Source of the DNA: Geoalkalibacter sp.
GTDB lineage: Bacteria > Desulfobacterota > Desulfuromonadia > Desulfuromonadales > Geoalkalibacteraceae
Direction of reading: 5' to 3'
DNA length: 64,000 bases
Assembly (NCBI RefSeq): GCF_030605225.1
Contig: NZ_JAUWAV010000004.1
Location: forward strand, 58,847-122,846
In this document: positions 10,741 to 19,997 of the stretch, piece after piece
Position numbering within the stretch: position 1 is the first letter of the stretch
How the letters are laid out: every line of letters begins with the position of its first letter
Made by a program: the position numbers and the translations under genes
The notes under the pieces: model-generated
What the model saw: the letters and a program-made list of their open reading frames with translations, nothing else
The model's database searches: none
Told to the model about the DNA's origin: nothing

Positions 10741-11840
10741 TCAAGACGCTCAACGTGGGCCTGGGCGAGCGCAGTTATCCGATCCACATCGGCAGCGGCA
10801 TTTTGCCGCTGCTGGGTCAATCCCTCAAGGCCGTATCCTTTCCGCGCCGCGTGGCTGTCCTGACCAATCCCACGGTGGGACACCTCTACGCGGCGCAGGT
10901 GCTTGAGGGGTTGCGCGCGGCCGACTTCGCCGCGACGGACATTCTCATCCCCGATGGCGAGGAGTATAAGACCCTTGAGACCCTCCAAGGGGTTTTTGAC
11001 GCGCTGATCGCGCAGGGCTTCGACCGGGGCTGCGGCATTCTTGCCCTGGGCGGAGGGGTGGTGGGGGATCTGGCCGGATTCGCCGCCGCCGTTTATCTGC
11101 GTGGCGTGCCCTTTGCCCAGGTGCCGACCACGCTGCTCGCTCAGGTCGATAGTTCCGTGGGGGGTAAAACCGGCGTCAATCACCGGCTGGGAAAAAATCT
11201 GATCGGCGCCTTCTACCAGCCGCGCCTCGTGCACATCGATGTCGATACCCTGACCACCCTGCCCGAGCGCGAATTTCGCGCGGGCCTTGCCGAAGTGGTG
11301 AAATACGGCGTGATCCGCGACGCGGATTTCTTTGCCTGGCTGGAACAGCAAGGCTGCGAGCTGCTCGTCCTCAAGCCCGAGGCCCTGATCAAGGCCGTGG
11401 GGATTTCTTGCCAAATCAAGGCGGATATTGTAGAAGTTGACGAAAAAGAAGGGGGGCTGCGCGCCATTCTCAACTACGGTCACACCCTGGGACACGCGGT
11501 GGAATTGCTGTCGGGCTACGGCAGCGTGCGCCACGGCGAGGCGGTGGCCATGGGAATGGTGGCGGCGGCGGCTCTGGCTGCGGATCTTGGTTTGGCCGGG
11601 GATAAGGATCGCCGACGAATCGAGGATCTGCTGCGCGCACTGCATCTGCCGGTGCGCCTGCCGCGGCATGCGCCCGAAGCTTACCTGGAAGCCCTCATGC
11701 GCGACAAGAAGGTCAAGGAGGGTTCGCTCAATCTGATCCTCAATCGCGGCATAGGTGCTTGCGAGGTGCGCAAGGTGGCGGACCCAGCACGCACCCTTCT
11801 TCCCGTTCTGGAAAGGTTTCAGGAGGATCTTCCGGCATGA
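10737..11840 (+). CDS. aroB: 3-dehydroquinate synthase
   Basis: This NAD- and metal-dependent enzyme cyclises DAHP to 3-dehydroquinate. Seen are PDGEEYKTLET (nucleotide site), GGGVVGDLAGFAA, the PTTLLAQVDSSVGGKTGVN block and the metal-binding His in NYGHTLGHAVE and RHGEAVAMGM. Length is 367 residues. It starts in an ATGA overlap with aroK and ends in an ATGA overlap with the next gene, so the group is one coupled operon. Confidence 0.95.
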   Translation: MIKTLNVGLGERSYPIHIGSGILPLLGQSLKAVSFPRRVAVLTNPTVGHLYAAQVLEGLRAADFAATDILIPDGEEYKTLETLQGVFDALIAQGFDRGCGILALGGGVVGDLAGFAAAVYLRGVPFAQVPTTLLAQVDSSVGGKTGVNHRLGKNLIGAFYQPRLVHIDVDTLTTLPEREFRAGLAEVVKYGVIRDADFFAWLEQQGCELLVLKPEALIKAVGISCQIKADIVEVDEKEGGLRAILNYGHTLGHAVELLSGYGSVRHGEAVAMGMVAAAALAADLGLAGDKDRRRIEDLLRALHLPVRLPRHAPEAYLEALMRDKKVKEGSLNLILNRGIGACEVRKVADPARTLLPVLERFQEDLPA

Positions 11841-12652
11841 GCACTGCTGCGGGTGTGGATGAGGCGCCGGTCAAGCAACTGGCGAAAGCGGTCGTCGATC
11901 TGGCGCAGGATTTGGATGCCTCTTCCTGGTGCTCCCTGGTGAGGGCGTTGCGGCTTACCGATTGCCGCGCCGAGGCCTTGCAGGTGGGGCGCCTCGGCAT
12001 CCGGCGGTTTCCCGAAAGTGCCGATCTTTATCTGGAGCAAGGGCGGTTGCTCGCCGAATCGCGGGATTTTTCCGGGGCGATTGCGTCCCTGGGGCAGGCT
12101 CTGCATCGCGCGCCGGATTCGCCCGAGGCTCTCTGGCTTGCGGCAAGTGTCCATCATCAGCTGGGTCTGTCCGATGAGGCCCGCGGTTTTGTTGAGCGTC
12201 TGCTGCGTCTGCAGCCCGAGCACCGGGCCGCGCGCGATCTGCTGAATCAGTTGGCGCCGTCCGCGCCAAAAACCCGCGAGCCGGTGGCGGCAGGGGACAA
12301 ACGCACCATTTCCACCCCGACCCTCGCGGAGATTTTCGTCAAGCAGGGCTATCTCAGTAAAGCCATTCAGATTTACGAGGATCTCCTCGGGCGTGATCCC
12401 GGCAACGCCCGCTGGCGCGAGCGGCTGCGGCAGCTTCAGGCGGACATCGCGGCCCCGGCGGCGGGTTCTCCCGCGCTTCGGGTATTATCCGAGCCGGTGC
12501 CTGAACCAAGCGTCATTCCTCCTGCGCAAGCCCCGGCGTCACCGTCCGCGGTCGTGCCCGGTAACGCGGTCGCGTCGGCGGAAATCCGCCTTCTCGGTAC
12601 TTTGGAAGGTTGGCTGGAGGCCATCGGCCGAAGGAGGCAGCATGTTCACTGA
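11837..12652 (+). CDS. TPR-repeat protein
   Basis: This 271-residue soluble protein has tetratricopeptide helices at residues ~25-160 (e.g. GRLLAESRDFSGAIASLGQA) and again around FVKQGYLSKAIQIYEDLLGR (~178-200). A Pro/Ala-rich stretch follows, with a short C-terminal tail. There is no signal peptide. It overlaps aroB by four bases and the roadblock gene by eleven. TPRs bind partner proteins; the coupling suggests the roadblock protein as partner, perhaps in pilus control, but this is inference. Confidence 0.75.
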   Translation: MSTAAGVDEAPVKQLAKAVVDLAQDLDASSWCSLVRALRLTDCRAEALQVGRLGIRRFPESADLYLEQGRLLAESRDFSGAIASLGQALHRAPDSPEALWLAASVHHQLGLSDEARGFVERLLRLQPEHRAARDLLNQLAPSAPKTREPVAAGDKRTISTPTLAEIFVKQGYLSKAIQIYEDLLGRDPGNARWRERLRQLQADIAAPAAGSPALRVLSEPVPEPSVIPPAQAPASPSAVVPGNAVASAEIRLLGTLEGWLEAIGRRRQHVH

Positions 12653-13001
12653 GGCGTTGCGCACCCTCGTCGAGCAGACCCCCGGCGGCATCGGCGCCGT
12701 TCTCATGGGATACGACGGCATTGCCGTCGAGCATTACGCCCTGCCCGTCGACGATGTGGATCTGGGGCTGGTGGCGGTGGAGTACGCCAATGTCCTCAAG
12801 GAAATCAAAAAGGCGACGGATATCCTGCAAACCGGCGAACTGGACGAGGTTGCCATTCTGACCGGCGGCTATCAGGTGCTGATCCGCACCCTGACGCCAG
12901 ATTATTTTCTCGGCCTGACCCTGAAGCGCGACGGCAATGCCGGCAAGGGCCGCTTCCTGCTGATGCGCGAGGCCCCCGGCCTGCGTGCGCTTCTGTCCTG
13001 A
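12642..13001 (+). CDS. Roadblock/LC7-domain protein (MglB-like)
   Basis: This 119-residue single-domain roadblock/LC7 protein starts [20 protein letters not shown]. The family pattern includes GYDGIAVE, a central amphipathic helix ([17 protein letters not shown]) and [10 protein letters not shown]. Family members dimerise and can act as GTPase-activating partners of MglA-type GTPases that set cell polarity and direct type IV pili. No GTPase gene is adjacent. Proximity to pil genes makes a polarity role possible. Confidence 0.8.
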   Translation: MFTEALRTLVEQTPGGIGAVLMGYDGIAVEHYALPVDDVDLGLVAVEYANVLKEIKKATDILQTGELDEVAILTGGYQVLIRTLTPDYFLGLTLKRDGNAGKGRFLLMREAPGLRALLS

Positions 13002-13008
13002 GGCGTTC

Positions 13009-13443
13009 ATGAAAATCCTCATCCTTAATGGTCCCAATCTCAATCTGCTGGGCGTTCGCGAACCCGGCATCTACGGCAGCCGCACCCTCGATGACATTCT
13101 TGCCGCGCTGGCGCCCGTCGCCGCCTCCCTGGGCGTTGAGCTCACCTGCCTGCAATCCAACCACGAAGGGGTGCTCATCGATCGAGTTCATCAGGCCCTT
13201 GGGGAGGGGATGGACGGCATCGTCATCAATCCCGGCGGCTTGACGCATACCAGCGTCGCCTTGCGTGACGCCATCGCCGGGGTCGGCATCGCCACGGTCG
13301 AGGTCCACCTGTCCAACATCCATGCGCGGGAAGAGTTTCGCCGCCATTCCATGATCGCCCCGGTCACCATTGGTCAAATCAGCGGCTTCGGCGCGCAAGG
13401 CTACGAGCTGGCGCTGCGGGCGCTGGTCGGCCGTCCCAATTAA
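13009..13443 (+). CDS. aroQ: Type II 3-dehydroquinate dehydratase
   Basis: It dehydrates 3-dehydroquinate to 3-dehydroshikimate. This is the small dodecameric type: [17 protein letters not shown] with the catalytic Tyr, [29 protein letters not shown] and [14 protein letters not shown] are all present. Length (144) is exact for the family. It lies eight bases after the roadblock gene. Confidence 0.96.
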   Translation: MKILILNGPNLNLLGVREPGIYGSRTLDDILAALAPVAASLGVELTCLQSNHEGVLIDRVHQALGEGMDGIVINPGGLTHTSVALRDAIAGVGIATVEVHLSNIHAREEFRRHSMIAPVTIGQISGFGAQGYELALRALVGRPN

Positions 13444-13467
13444 ATTTTTGCCAACAGAGGCTGTTTC

Positions 13468-14541
13468 ATGCTAGAAAGCAGAGCCTTGGGTGCGCGAGAG
13501 CAACTGCGGGAAGGCCGTCTGGATGCCATTTTGTTTTGCAGCCTGCCCAACCTGCGCTATCTCACTGGCTTCAGCGGAACCGACGGTGTGGTGGTCCTGA
13601 CCGCGTCCGCCGTCTACTTTCTCTGCGACTCCCGCTATACCACCCAGGCTCGTTCTCAGGTTGCCGCGACCGAAGTGCGCGAATACAAGGTCAAGCTCGA
13701 CGGTGTGCTGGGCTTGTTGCGGGAGTTGGGCGCCCGGCACGTGGGTTTCGAGGCCGACATCCTGCCCTATGCCGTTTGGGAGACCTTTCAGCAAAAGGGC
13801 GGCGATATCGCCTGGGTGCCCCTGACCCGTCAGCTTGCGAGCCTGCGCGGCCGCAAGGGGGCCGACGAACTGGCTTTGCTGGAGCAGGCGGCGCAACTTA
13901 ACGCCGAGGCCCTGGCCGAGGTGCTGCCCCTGATGCGTCCCGGCGTGCGCGAGTGCGACATCGCCCTGGAACTGGAATTCGTCCTGCGCCGCCGCGGCGG
14001 CGAGGAAAAAGCCTTTGATTTCATTGTCGCCTCCGGTGAGCGCGGCGCGCTGCCCCATGGCGTGGCCTCGGAAAAAATCCTACAGGCGGGGGAACTGGTG
14101 ACGGTTGATTTCGGCACCCGACGCGGCGGTTATCATTCGGACGAAACGGTCACCTTGGCCCTGGGCGAGGTTTCGCAGCGTCACCGGCGCATTTACGATT
14201 GCGTGCTCAAGGCTCATGATCTGGCCATGGCGGCCGTGCGGCCGGGGGTGGCCCTGCGCGACATCGATGCCGTGGCGCGCAATCACATCGCCGCCGAGGG
14301 TTTTGGCGACTATTTCGGCCATGGTCTCGGTCACGGCGTGGGTCTGGAGGTGCACGAGTATCCCACCGCGTCGTCCCGCTCCGAGGACCGCGCCGAAGAG
14401 GGCATGGTCTTTACCGTTGAACCGGGGATCTACATTCCCGGTTTTGCCGGTGTGCGCATCGAAGACACCATCGTGGTCACCGCCGAGGGCTGCCGTCCGT
14501 TGACGCGCATTCCCAAGGAGTTCAAAATCTTGTCCGTGTAG
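13468..14541 (+). CDS. pepP: Xaa-Pro aminopeptidase (M24 family)
   Basis: This cytosolic pita-bread metallopeptidase removes N-terminal residues before proline. An N-terminal creatinase-like domain (residues 1-125) is followed by the catalytic domain. The dinuclear metal ligands are visible in VTVDFGTRRGGYHSDET (two Asp), GHGLGHGVGLEVHE (His), TVEPGIYIPG (Glu) and RIEDTI (Glu). Length is 357. It lies between aroQ and accB, an order I recall from related genomes. Confidence 0.9.
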   Translation: MLESRALGAREQLREGRLDAILFCSLPNLRYLTGFSGTDGVVVLTASAVYFLCDSRYTTQARSQVAATEVREYKVKLDGVLGLLRELGARHVGFEADILPYAVWETFQQKGGDIAWVPLTRQLASLRGRKGADELALLEQAAQLNAEALAEVLPLMRPGVRECDIALELEFVLRRRGGEEKAFDFIVASGERGALPHGVASEKILQAGELVTVDFGTRRGGYHSDETVTLALGEVSQRHRRIYDCVLKAHDLAMAAVRPGVALRDIDAVARNHIAAEGFGDYFGHGLGHGVGLEVHEYPTASSRSEDRAEEGMVFTVEPGIYIPGFAGVRIEDTIVVTAEGCRPLTRIPKEFKILSV

Positions 14542-14589
14542 CTTGTCTGCCCCTTGAGGGGGCTTAATCTTTTCCCGGAGGATGGTTGA

Positions 14590-15087
14590 ATGGAAATCAA
14601 AGACCTCAGAACCCTCATAAAGCTGATTACCGAGACCGATATCACTGAATTCGAGATGGAAAACGCCGACGAGAAGATTCTCATCAAGCGCGGCAAGGGT
14701 CAGGAAATCGTCCATGTCGCCGCGCCCGTCGCGCCCCAGTACCTGACCGCCGCGCCCCTTTCCGCTCCCGCCCCGGCCGCCGCTGCCGCGGTCAATGCTC
14801 CCGCGGCAGCGGCCGCGCCAGCCGCGAGCGGTTCGGTCAGCGATAAATACGACACCATCACCTCGCCCATCGTCGGCACTTTCTATCGCTCCCCGGCCCC
14901 TGACGCCGACCCCTATGTCGAGGTCGGATCGGTGGTGGAAAAAGGGCAGGTGTTCTGCATCGTGGAAGCCATGAAGCTGATGAACGAGATCGAAGCCGAG
15001 TTCAAGTGCAAGGTGGTGGAGGTTCTCAAGGAGAATGCCCAGCCCGTGGAATTCGGCGATCCCCTGTTCCTGGTCGAACGGCTCTAA
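14590..15087 (+). CDS. accB: Biotin carboxyl carrier protein of acetyl-CoA carboxylase
   Basis: This 165-residue protein carries biotin on the Lys of VEAMKLMNEIEAE near the C-terminus and shuttles CO2 between AccC and the carboxyltransferase. An N-terminal dimer helix (MEIKDLRTLIKLITETDITE) and an Ala/Pro-rich linker (residues ~45-78) precede the biotinyl domain. A strong GGAGG ribosome site lies before the ATG. It is paired with accC downstream. Confidence 0.96.
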   Translation: MEIKDLRTLIKLITETDITEFEMENADEKILIKRGKGQEIVHVAAPVAPQYLTAAPLSAPAPAAAAAVNAPAAAAAPAASGSVSDKYDTITSPIVGTFYRSPAPDADPYVEVGSVVEKGQVFCIVEAMKLMNEIEAEFKCKVVEVLKENAQPVEFGDPLFLVERL

Positions 15088-15156
15088 GCCCCGCAGGGAC
15101 GCGCGGAGCAGGTCGTCCATCGCCGATCAGGGATCCCTCGTCACGGAGAGTTCTTC

Positions 15157-16494
15157 ATGTTCAATAAAATTCTGATAGCCAATCGCGGGGAAATCGCCAT
15201 TCGCGTCATTCGTGCCTGTAAGGAACTGGGCATCAAGACGGTGGCGGTCCACTCGGATGTCGACAGTGAATCGCTGCATGTCAAACTCGCCGATGAAAGC
15301 ATCTGCATCGGCCCGGCTCCGAGCGGCAAGAGTTATCTCAACATCAAGGCGATCATCAGTGCCGCCGAGGTCACCGATGCCAGCGCCATCCATCCCGGCT
15401 ACGGTTTTCTCTCGGAAAATGCCGAATTCGCAGAGATCTGCGCCAACTGCGGGATCACCTTCATCGGCCCAAGCCCGCGCAGCATGCGCCTGATGGGCGA
15501 CAAGATCAGCGCCCGTCAGACCGTCACCAAGGCTGGCGTGCCGATTCTGCCGGGCACCACCGAAGGAGTGAAGTCGGCGGAAGAGGCCAAGAAGATCGCC
15601 GCGCAGATCGGCTACCCGGTGATCATCAAGGCCACGGCGGGCGGCGGCGGCCGCGGCATGAAAGTCGTGCATTCGCCGGCCTCCTTGCCCAACGCCTTCG
15701 CCACCGCGCGCGCCGAGGCCCAATCGGGCTTCGGCAATCCCGAGGTCTATATCGAGAGATTCTGCGAGCGGCCACGCCATGTGGAAATTCAGATCATGGC
15801 CGACCAGCACGGCAACGTCATTCATCTCGGCGAGCGTGACTGCTCCATTCAGCGCCGCCATCAGAAGCTCATCGAGGAATCGCCCTGTCCGGTGCTCACC
15901 GAGGAGCTTCGGCAGAAGATGGGCGCCTGCGCCGTCTCCGCCGCTCAGGCCGTGGGGTATTCAAGCGTCGGCACCGTCGAGTTTCTCCTCGACCAGAACA
16001 AGAATTTCTACTTCATGGAGATGAACACGCGCGTGCAGGTCGAGCATCCCGTGACCGAGATGGTGACGGGCATCGATATCATCAAGGAACAGATCCGCAT
16101 CGCCGCCGGCCAGCCGCTGCGTTTTCGCCAGGAGGACATCCAGATTCGCGGCCATGCCATCGAATGCCGCATCAACGCCGAGGATCCGGAGAAATTCACC
16201 CCGTCCCCGGGCAAGATCGTCGGCTATCATCCTCCCGGCGGTCTCGGGGTGCGGGTCGACAGCGGCGTATATGACCAGTACAAGGTGCTGCCCCATTACG
16301 ATTCCATGATTGCAAAACTTATCGTGCATGCCGAAACGCGCGAAGAGGCCATTAAAAAAATGGCTACCGCCTTGGACGAGTACATCATCGACGGCATCAA
16401 AACGACGATTTCCTTCCATCAGAAAATCATGAAAAGCAAGGAATTCATTGAAGGCGACGTGGATACGGGATTTCTCGAACGCGTCATTCTCTGA
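15157..16494 (+). CDS. accC: Biotin carboxylase of acetyl-CoA carboxylase
   Basis: It carboxylates biotin on AccB using ATP and bicarbonate, the first step of fatty acid synthesis. The N-terminal domain starts [20 protein letters not shown]. The ATP-grasp Gly-rich loop is [14 protein letters not shown], and catalytic residues lie in [16 protein letters not shown] and [14 protein letters not shown]. The 445-residue length is exact. Confidence 0.97.
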   Translation: MFNKILIANRGEIAIRVIRACKELGIKTVAVHSDVDSESLHVKLADESICIGPAPSGKSYLNIKAIISAAEVTDASAIHPGYGFLSENAEFAEICANCGITFIGPSPRSMRLMGDKISARQTVTKAGVPILPGTTEGVKSAEEAKKIAAQIGYPVIIKATAGGGGRGMKVVHSPASLPNAFATARAEAQSGFGNPEVYIERFCERPRHVEIQIMADQHGNVIHLGERDCSIQRRHQKLIEESPCPVLTEELRQKMGACAVSAAQAVGYSSVGTVEFLLDQNKNFYFMEMNTRVQVEHPVTEMVTGIDIIKEQIRIAAGQPLRFRQEDIQIRGHAIECRINAEDPEKFTPSPGKIVGYHPPGGLGVRVDSGVYDQYKVLPHYDSMIAKLIVHAETREEAIKKMATALDEYIIDGIKTTISFHQKIMKSKEFIEGDVDTGFLERVIL

Positions 16495-16510
16495 TCGCAA
16501 TCTTTCATTC

Positions 16511-16536
16511 AAGGCCGGCTTGCCCCGGCCTTTTTT
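16511..16536 (+). terminator. Rho-independent terminator after accC
   Basis: Stem AAGGCCGG/CCGGCCTT with a 6-base loop and T-run, between accC and the lipoyl transferase gene. Confidence 0.8.
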
Positions 16537-16548
16537 CATGGTGCGCTC

Positions 16549-17373
16549 ATGCAGTCCTGGCGTCTGATCCGTACCGCGCCCCACAGCGGCGCCTGGAACA
16601 TGGCCGTCGACGAAGCCTTGCTCGAAACCGTCGCCGCGGGCACGTCGCCGCCGGTGCTGCGTCTGTACCGCTGGCGGCCGGCTGCCGTGAGTCTCGGCTA
16701 TGGGCAGCGCGGCGCGCGCCAGATCAATCTGGAGGCCTGTCGCCGCCATGGCGTCGATGTCGTGCGACGCATCACCGGCGGCCGCGCGGTGCTGCATGAT
16801 CGGGAACTGACCTACGCGGTGGTGGCGCCCGAAAGGGGCGGGGTCTTCCCGGGCGGGATTCTGGATAATTATCGTGTGATCTCCGGGCCGCTATTGGCCT
16901 TGTACTCGGCCCTGGGCATCGACGGGCGCCTGGTTCCTGGAAAGACTCGTGGTGTTTCCGGTTCGCTTGGGGCCGGCATCTGTTTTGCCGCACCCTCCAG
17001 CTACGAAATTCTCTGCGATGAGCGCAAACTCACCGGCGGGGCGCAAAAGCGCCAGGACGGAGCTTTTCTCCAGCACGGCTCCATTCCCCTCGATCTTGAT
17101 CTGGAACTGCTTTGGGAATTGCTCAATCCCGAGGGCGCGGCGGATCGCGCCGAGGGCCTCGCGCATCTGGAGCGAACCGTTGGGTGGGTGAACCGCCGGC
17201 ATCATCCCCCCCTCGACATTGACTCCCTGGAGACGCGGTTTGTTCAAGTCTTTGCCGAGTGCCTCGGGGTGCATCTGGTCGCCGCCGAGCCGACGGACGA
17301 CGAAATGAGGCGTGCCGAAGAACTGATCCGGACGCGCTACGCTCGGGAAGACTGGACTCTGCATGGGCGATAA
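16549..17373 (+). CDS. lipM: Octanoyl/lipoyl protein transferase, LipM-like
   Basis: Member of the biotin/lipoate A/B ligase fold, 274 residues. [20 protein letters not shown] is the family substrate-loop motif. The Cys in [12 protein letters not shown], followed by [20 protein letters not shown], matches the octanoyltransferase LipM, which moves octanoate from ACP to GcvH, rather than ATP-using LplA. Substrate choice (octanoate or lipoate) is inferred from this Cys. It has its own segment between the accC terminator and the tolC-like gene. Confidence 0.78.
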   Translation: MQSWRLIRTAPHSGAWNMAVDEALLETVAAGTSPPVLRLYRWRPAAVSLGYGQRGARQINLEACRRHGVDVVRRITGGRAVLHDRELTYAVVAPERGGVFPGGILDNYRVISGPLLALYSALGIDGRLVPGKTRGVSGSLGAGICFAAPSSYEILCDERKLTGGAQKRQDGAFLQHGSIPLDLDLELLWELLNPEGAADRAEGLAHLERTVGWVNRRHHPPLDIDSLETRFVQVFAECLGVHLVAAEPTDDEMRRAEELIRTRYAREDWTLHGR

Positions 17374-17451
17374 AGGGAATTTTTTGGGGTTCAAAAAGCC
17401 GGTTTTGCAGGGTATGATTTGCCGTTCCGGCGAAACGCCTTTCGGGAAAGC

Positions 17452-18981
17452 ATGGTGATGGATATGTCCTCAACGCGCCTGACGTTTCTTGTTGCCTGCC
17501 TGTTCTTGTTAACGCCCTGCCTTGCCTGGCCGGAGACCACGCGCCAGATCGATCTCAGGACCCTGGTGCGTCTGGCCCTGGAGGAAAATCTCGACATTCA
17601 GGCCCAGACCTACGCAACGCGCTCCAGCGACGCCGTGCTGCGTGGCGCCTACGGCATCTATGACCCGCGCGCCGAGGTGTTGCTGGCCGAGGGGCGGCGC
17701 CGCGAGAAACTCAATCTGCAGTTTACCGACGCCTTTCTTTCGGACGGCAATTACCGCCGCTATGATGCCTCTCTTACGCAAAAGGTGCCCACGGGTGCCG
17801 ATCTGTCGGTGAGCTGGCGCAATCGGCGCGACCAGGTCAACAGCGCGCTTCGGCCCTCCATCGACCCGGCCTACGACAGTGAATTGCGCTTCAGCCTGGC
17901 GCAGCCGCTGCTGCGCGATTTCGGCCGCACCGTCACCGAGCAGGGCATCCTTTTCGCCGCGAAGAACCGGGAAGCCTCCGTGCAGGATCTGCGCGAGAAA
18001 GCCTTCGAGGTTGTCGCCCGCGTCCGCAACACCTGGTTCGAGGTGCTGCAGTTGCGCCAGGATCGCGACTATCGCCGCACCTCCGTGGAGCTTGCGCAAA
18101 AGGTCTTCGAGGAAAACCGGGCGCGGGTCGATGCCGGCGTCATGCCGCCCATTGAAAATCTCGAAGCCGAGGTCGGGCTGCGCCAGCGCGAGCGCGATCT
18201 TCTGGACGCCCAGCGTGCCTATCTTGACGGCCTTGATCAGTTGGCCCTGCTCATCAATGCGCCGGTCCCCGTCGAACCCATCGACGTTGCCCTCGAACAG
18301 CCCCGGGTTCAATTCGATGAAGCGAGCGGATATGCCGCGGCCCTGGAAAAACGTCCCGACCTCATGCGCGCGCTGCGCCAGATCGAGCGCCTCGGCATCG
18401 AGCGCCAGGTCGCGCGGAATCAGACCTTGCCCCGGGTTGACGTGCAGGCCAGTTACGCCCGTCTATCCCTCGAAGAAGATTTCGGCAGATCGGTTGATGA
18501 ACTCACCAATGATGAACTGGAAAACTGGGAAGTCGGGGTGCGACTGACCTATCCGCTCGGCAACCGTGAAGCGCGCAATCAGCATCAGCGCACGGAACTG
18601 CTCCTCAAAAGCGAGCACGCGCGCCTTGCCCAACTCAAGGACCAGGCGCGTCGCGACATCCGCGCCGCCCTGCGCCTGATCGACGTCAGCGCCAAGAAAA
18701 TCGAAGCGTCGCGCAGCGGTCGCCTGCTCGCCGAGGAAAAGCTGCGCACCCTGCTCAAGCGCAAGGAAGTCGGGTTGGCCACCACCCGCGACGTGCTCGA
18801 AGGCGAGGATGACCTGGCCGCCGCGCGTTTCGACGAATCCGCGTCCCTGGCCGATTACAACAAGGCCATCACCGATTACCTGCTGGTCAGCGGTCTGCTG
18901 CTCGAGGAAGAGGGCGTGCGCTTTCTGGCACCGGTGTCGTCGCGCGAGGATCGACTGCTTTTGGGAGTGCAAGCGCAGTGA
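17452..18981 (+). CDS. TolC-family outer-membrane protein
   Basis: Start set at ATG 17452, after GGGAAAG, giving a signal peptide (LTFLVACLFLLTPCLAWPE). The 509-residue protein has two outer-membrane-efflux repeats with long helices (e.g. VRNTWFEVLQLRQDRDYR; LKRKEVGLATTRDVLEGEDD), as in TolC trimers spanning the envelope. No membrane-fusion or pump partner is adjacent; it instead overlaps mqnA by four bases. Family is clear, but the transported substrate is unknown. Confidence 0.85.
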   Translation: MVMDMSSTRLTFLVACLFLLTPCLAWPETTRQIDLRTLVRLALEENLDIQAQTYATRSSDAVLRGAYGIYDPRAEVLLAEGRRREKLNLQFTDAFLSDGNYRRYDASLTQKVPTGADLSVSWRNRRDQVNSALRPSIDPAYDSELRFSLAQPLLRDFGRTVTEQGILFAAKNREASVQDLREKAFEVVARVRNTWFEVLQLRQDRDYRRTSVELAQKVFEENRARVDAGVMPPIENLEAEVGLRQRERDLLDAQRAYLDGLDQLALLINAPVPVEPIDVALEQPRVQFDEASGYAAALEKRPDLMRALRQIERLGIERQVARNQTLPRVDVQASYARLSLEEDFGRSVDELTNDELENWEVGVRLTYPLGNREARNQHQRTELLLKSEHARLAQLKDQARRDIRAALRLIDVSAKKIEASRSGRLLAEEKLRTLLKRKEVGLATTRDVLEGEDDLAAARFDESASLADYNKAITDYLLVSGLLLEEEGVRFLAPVSSREDRLLLGVQAQ

Positions 18982-19841
18982 GCCTCAGCGTCGGACAGAT
19001 CAGCTACCTCAACTGCGCGCCCTTCTTCCACCATCTGGCGCGCACCGGATTTCAGGGCGAATTGATCAAGGGTGTGCCTTCGGCGCTCAACCGCATGCTG
19101 CACGAGGGGCGCATCGATGTCTGTCCCTCCTCGTCCTTCGAGTATGCCTGTCATTGGCAAGATTATTTCCTGCTGCCCCATTTCTCCATCAGTTCCTTCG
19201 GTCCCGTTCAGAGCGTGCTTCTGTTCTCGCCCTGCGCTCCGGATAAGCTTGCCGGGCGCGACATTGCCCTGACCGGCGAATCGGCCACCTCCGTCAATCT
19301 TTTGCGCGTGCTGCTGTGGGAATATTTCGGGGTCAAAGGCGCTCACTTGGCGGTCCCTGCCCAGAGCTCCGTGGAGGAACTGATTGCCCAGGGTCGGCCA
19401 GCGCTGCTCATCGGCGATCGCGCCTTGCGCGGCGCGCGCCGTTTTCAAAATCAGTGTCTGATTTATGACCTGGGCGAGCTCTGGCAGCAATTCACCGGCC
19501 TGCCTTTTGTGTTCGCCCTCTGGATTCTGCGGCGCGATGCGGCGCTGCGTAAAGGCGAGGAGATCGCCGCTCTCAATCGTTTATTGGAGCAATCCCTAAG
19601 CCTGGCCTTCGCTTCCCTGGAGGAGATGGCCCTGACCGTGCCGGAAAACGCCTGGCTTGAGCCGGAAAACATCTGCGCCTACTGGCGCTGCATGTCCTAT
19701 CGTCTGGAGCAACCCCACATCCAAGGCCTTGAGCTGTTCTTCCAACTGTGCCACAAGCACGGCTTGATCGAAACCCTTCCCGCCATGGAATTTTTCACCG
19801 CTCAACCAAAACCCGCCGTCCAGGGCACCGTTTTTGCTTGA
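18978..19841 (+). CDS. mqnA: Chorismate dehydratase (futalosine menaquinone pathway)
   Basis: MqnA converts chorismate to 3-enolpyruvylbenzoate, the entry to the futalosine route to menaquinone. The 287-residue periplasmic-binding-like fold shows VGQISYLNCAPFF at the start, the substrate loop DVCPSSSFEYA and LTGESATSVNLLR. The GTG start overlaps the tolC-like stop (GTGA). Family presence indicates that this anaerobe makes menaquinone from futalosine intermediates; mqnB-D are not in the window. Confidence 0.9.
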   Translation: MSLSVGQISYLNCAPFFHHLARTGFQGELIKGVPSALNRMLHEGRIDVCPSSSFEYACHWQDYFLLPHFSISSFGPVQSVLLFSPCAPDKLAGRDIALTGESATSVNLLRVLLWEYFGVKGAHLAVPAQSSVEELIAQGRPALLIGDRALRGARRFQNQCLIYDLGELWQQFTGLPFVFALWILRRDAALRKGEEIAALNRLLEQSLSLAFASLEEMALTVPENAWLEPENICAYWRCMSYRLEQPHIQGLELFFQLCHKHGLIETLPAMEFFTAQPKPAVQGTVFA

Positions 19842-19997
19842 GCGGTCGGGAGAAGGATTCCCATAGGCTGAATTTCGTTAAATCCTTCTTGTTTTTTTTC
19901 GTCAATCTTCCTAACATGACGGGGTTTTTCCCGATCTTCCGAAACATCAGAATCGATTTGTAGAGAACAACAACGAAAGAGCCGAGGAGGGTATCAG

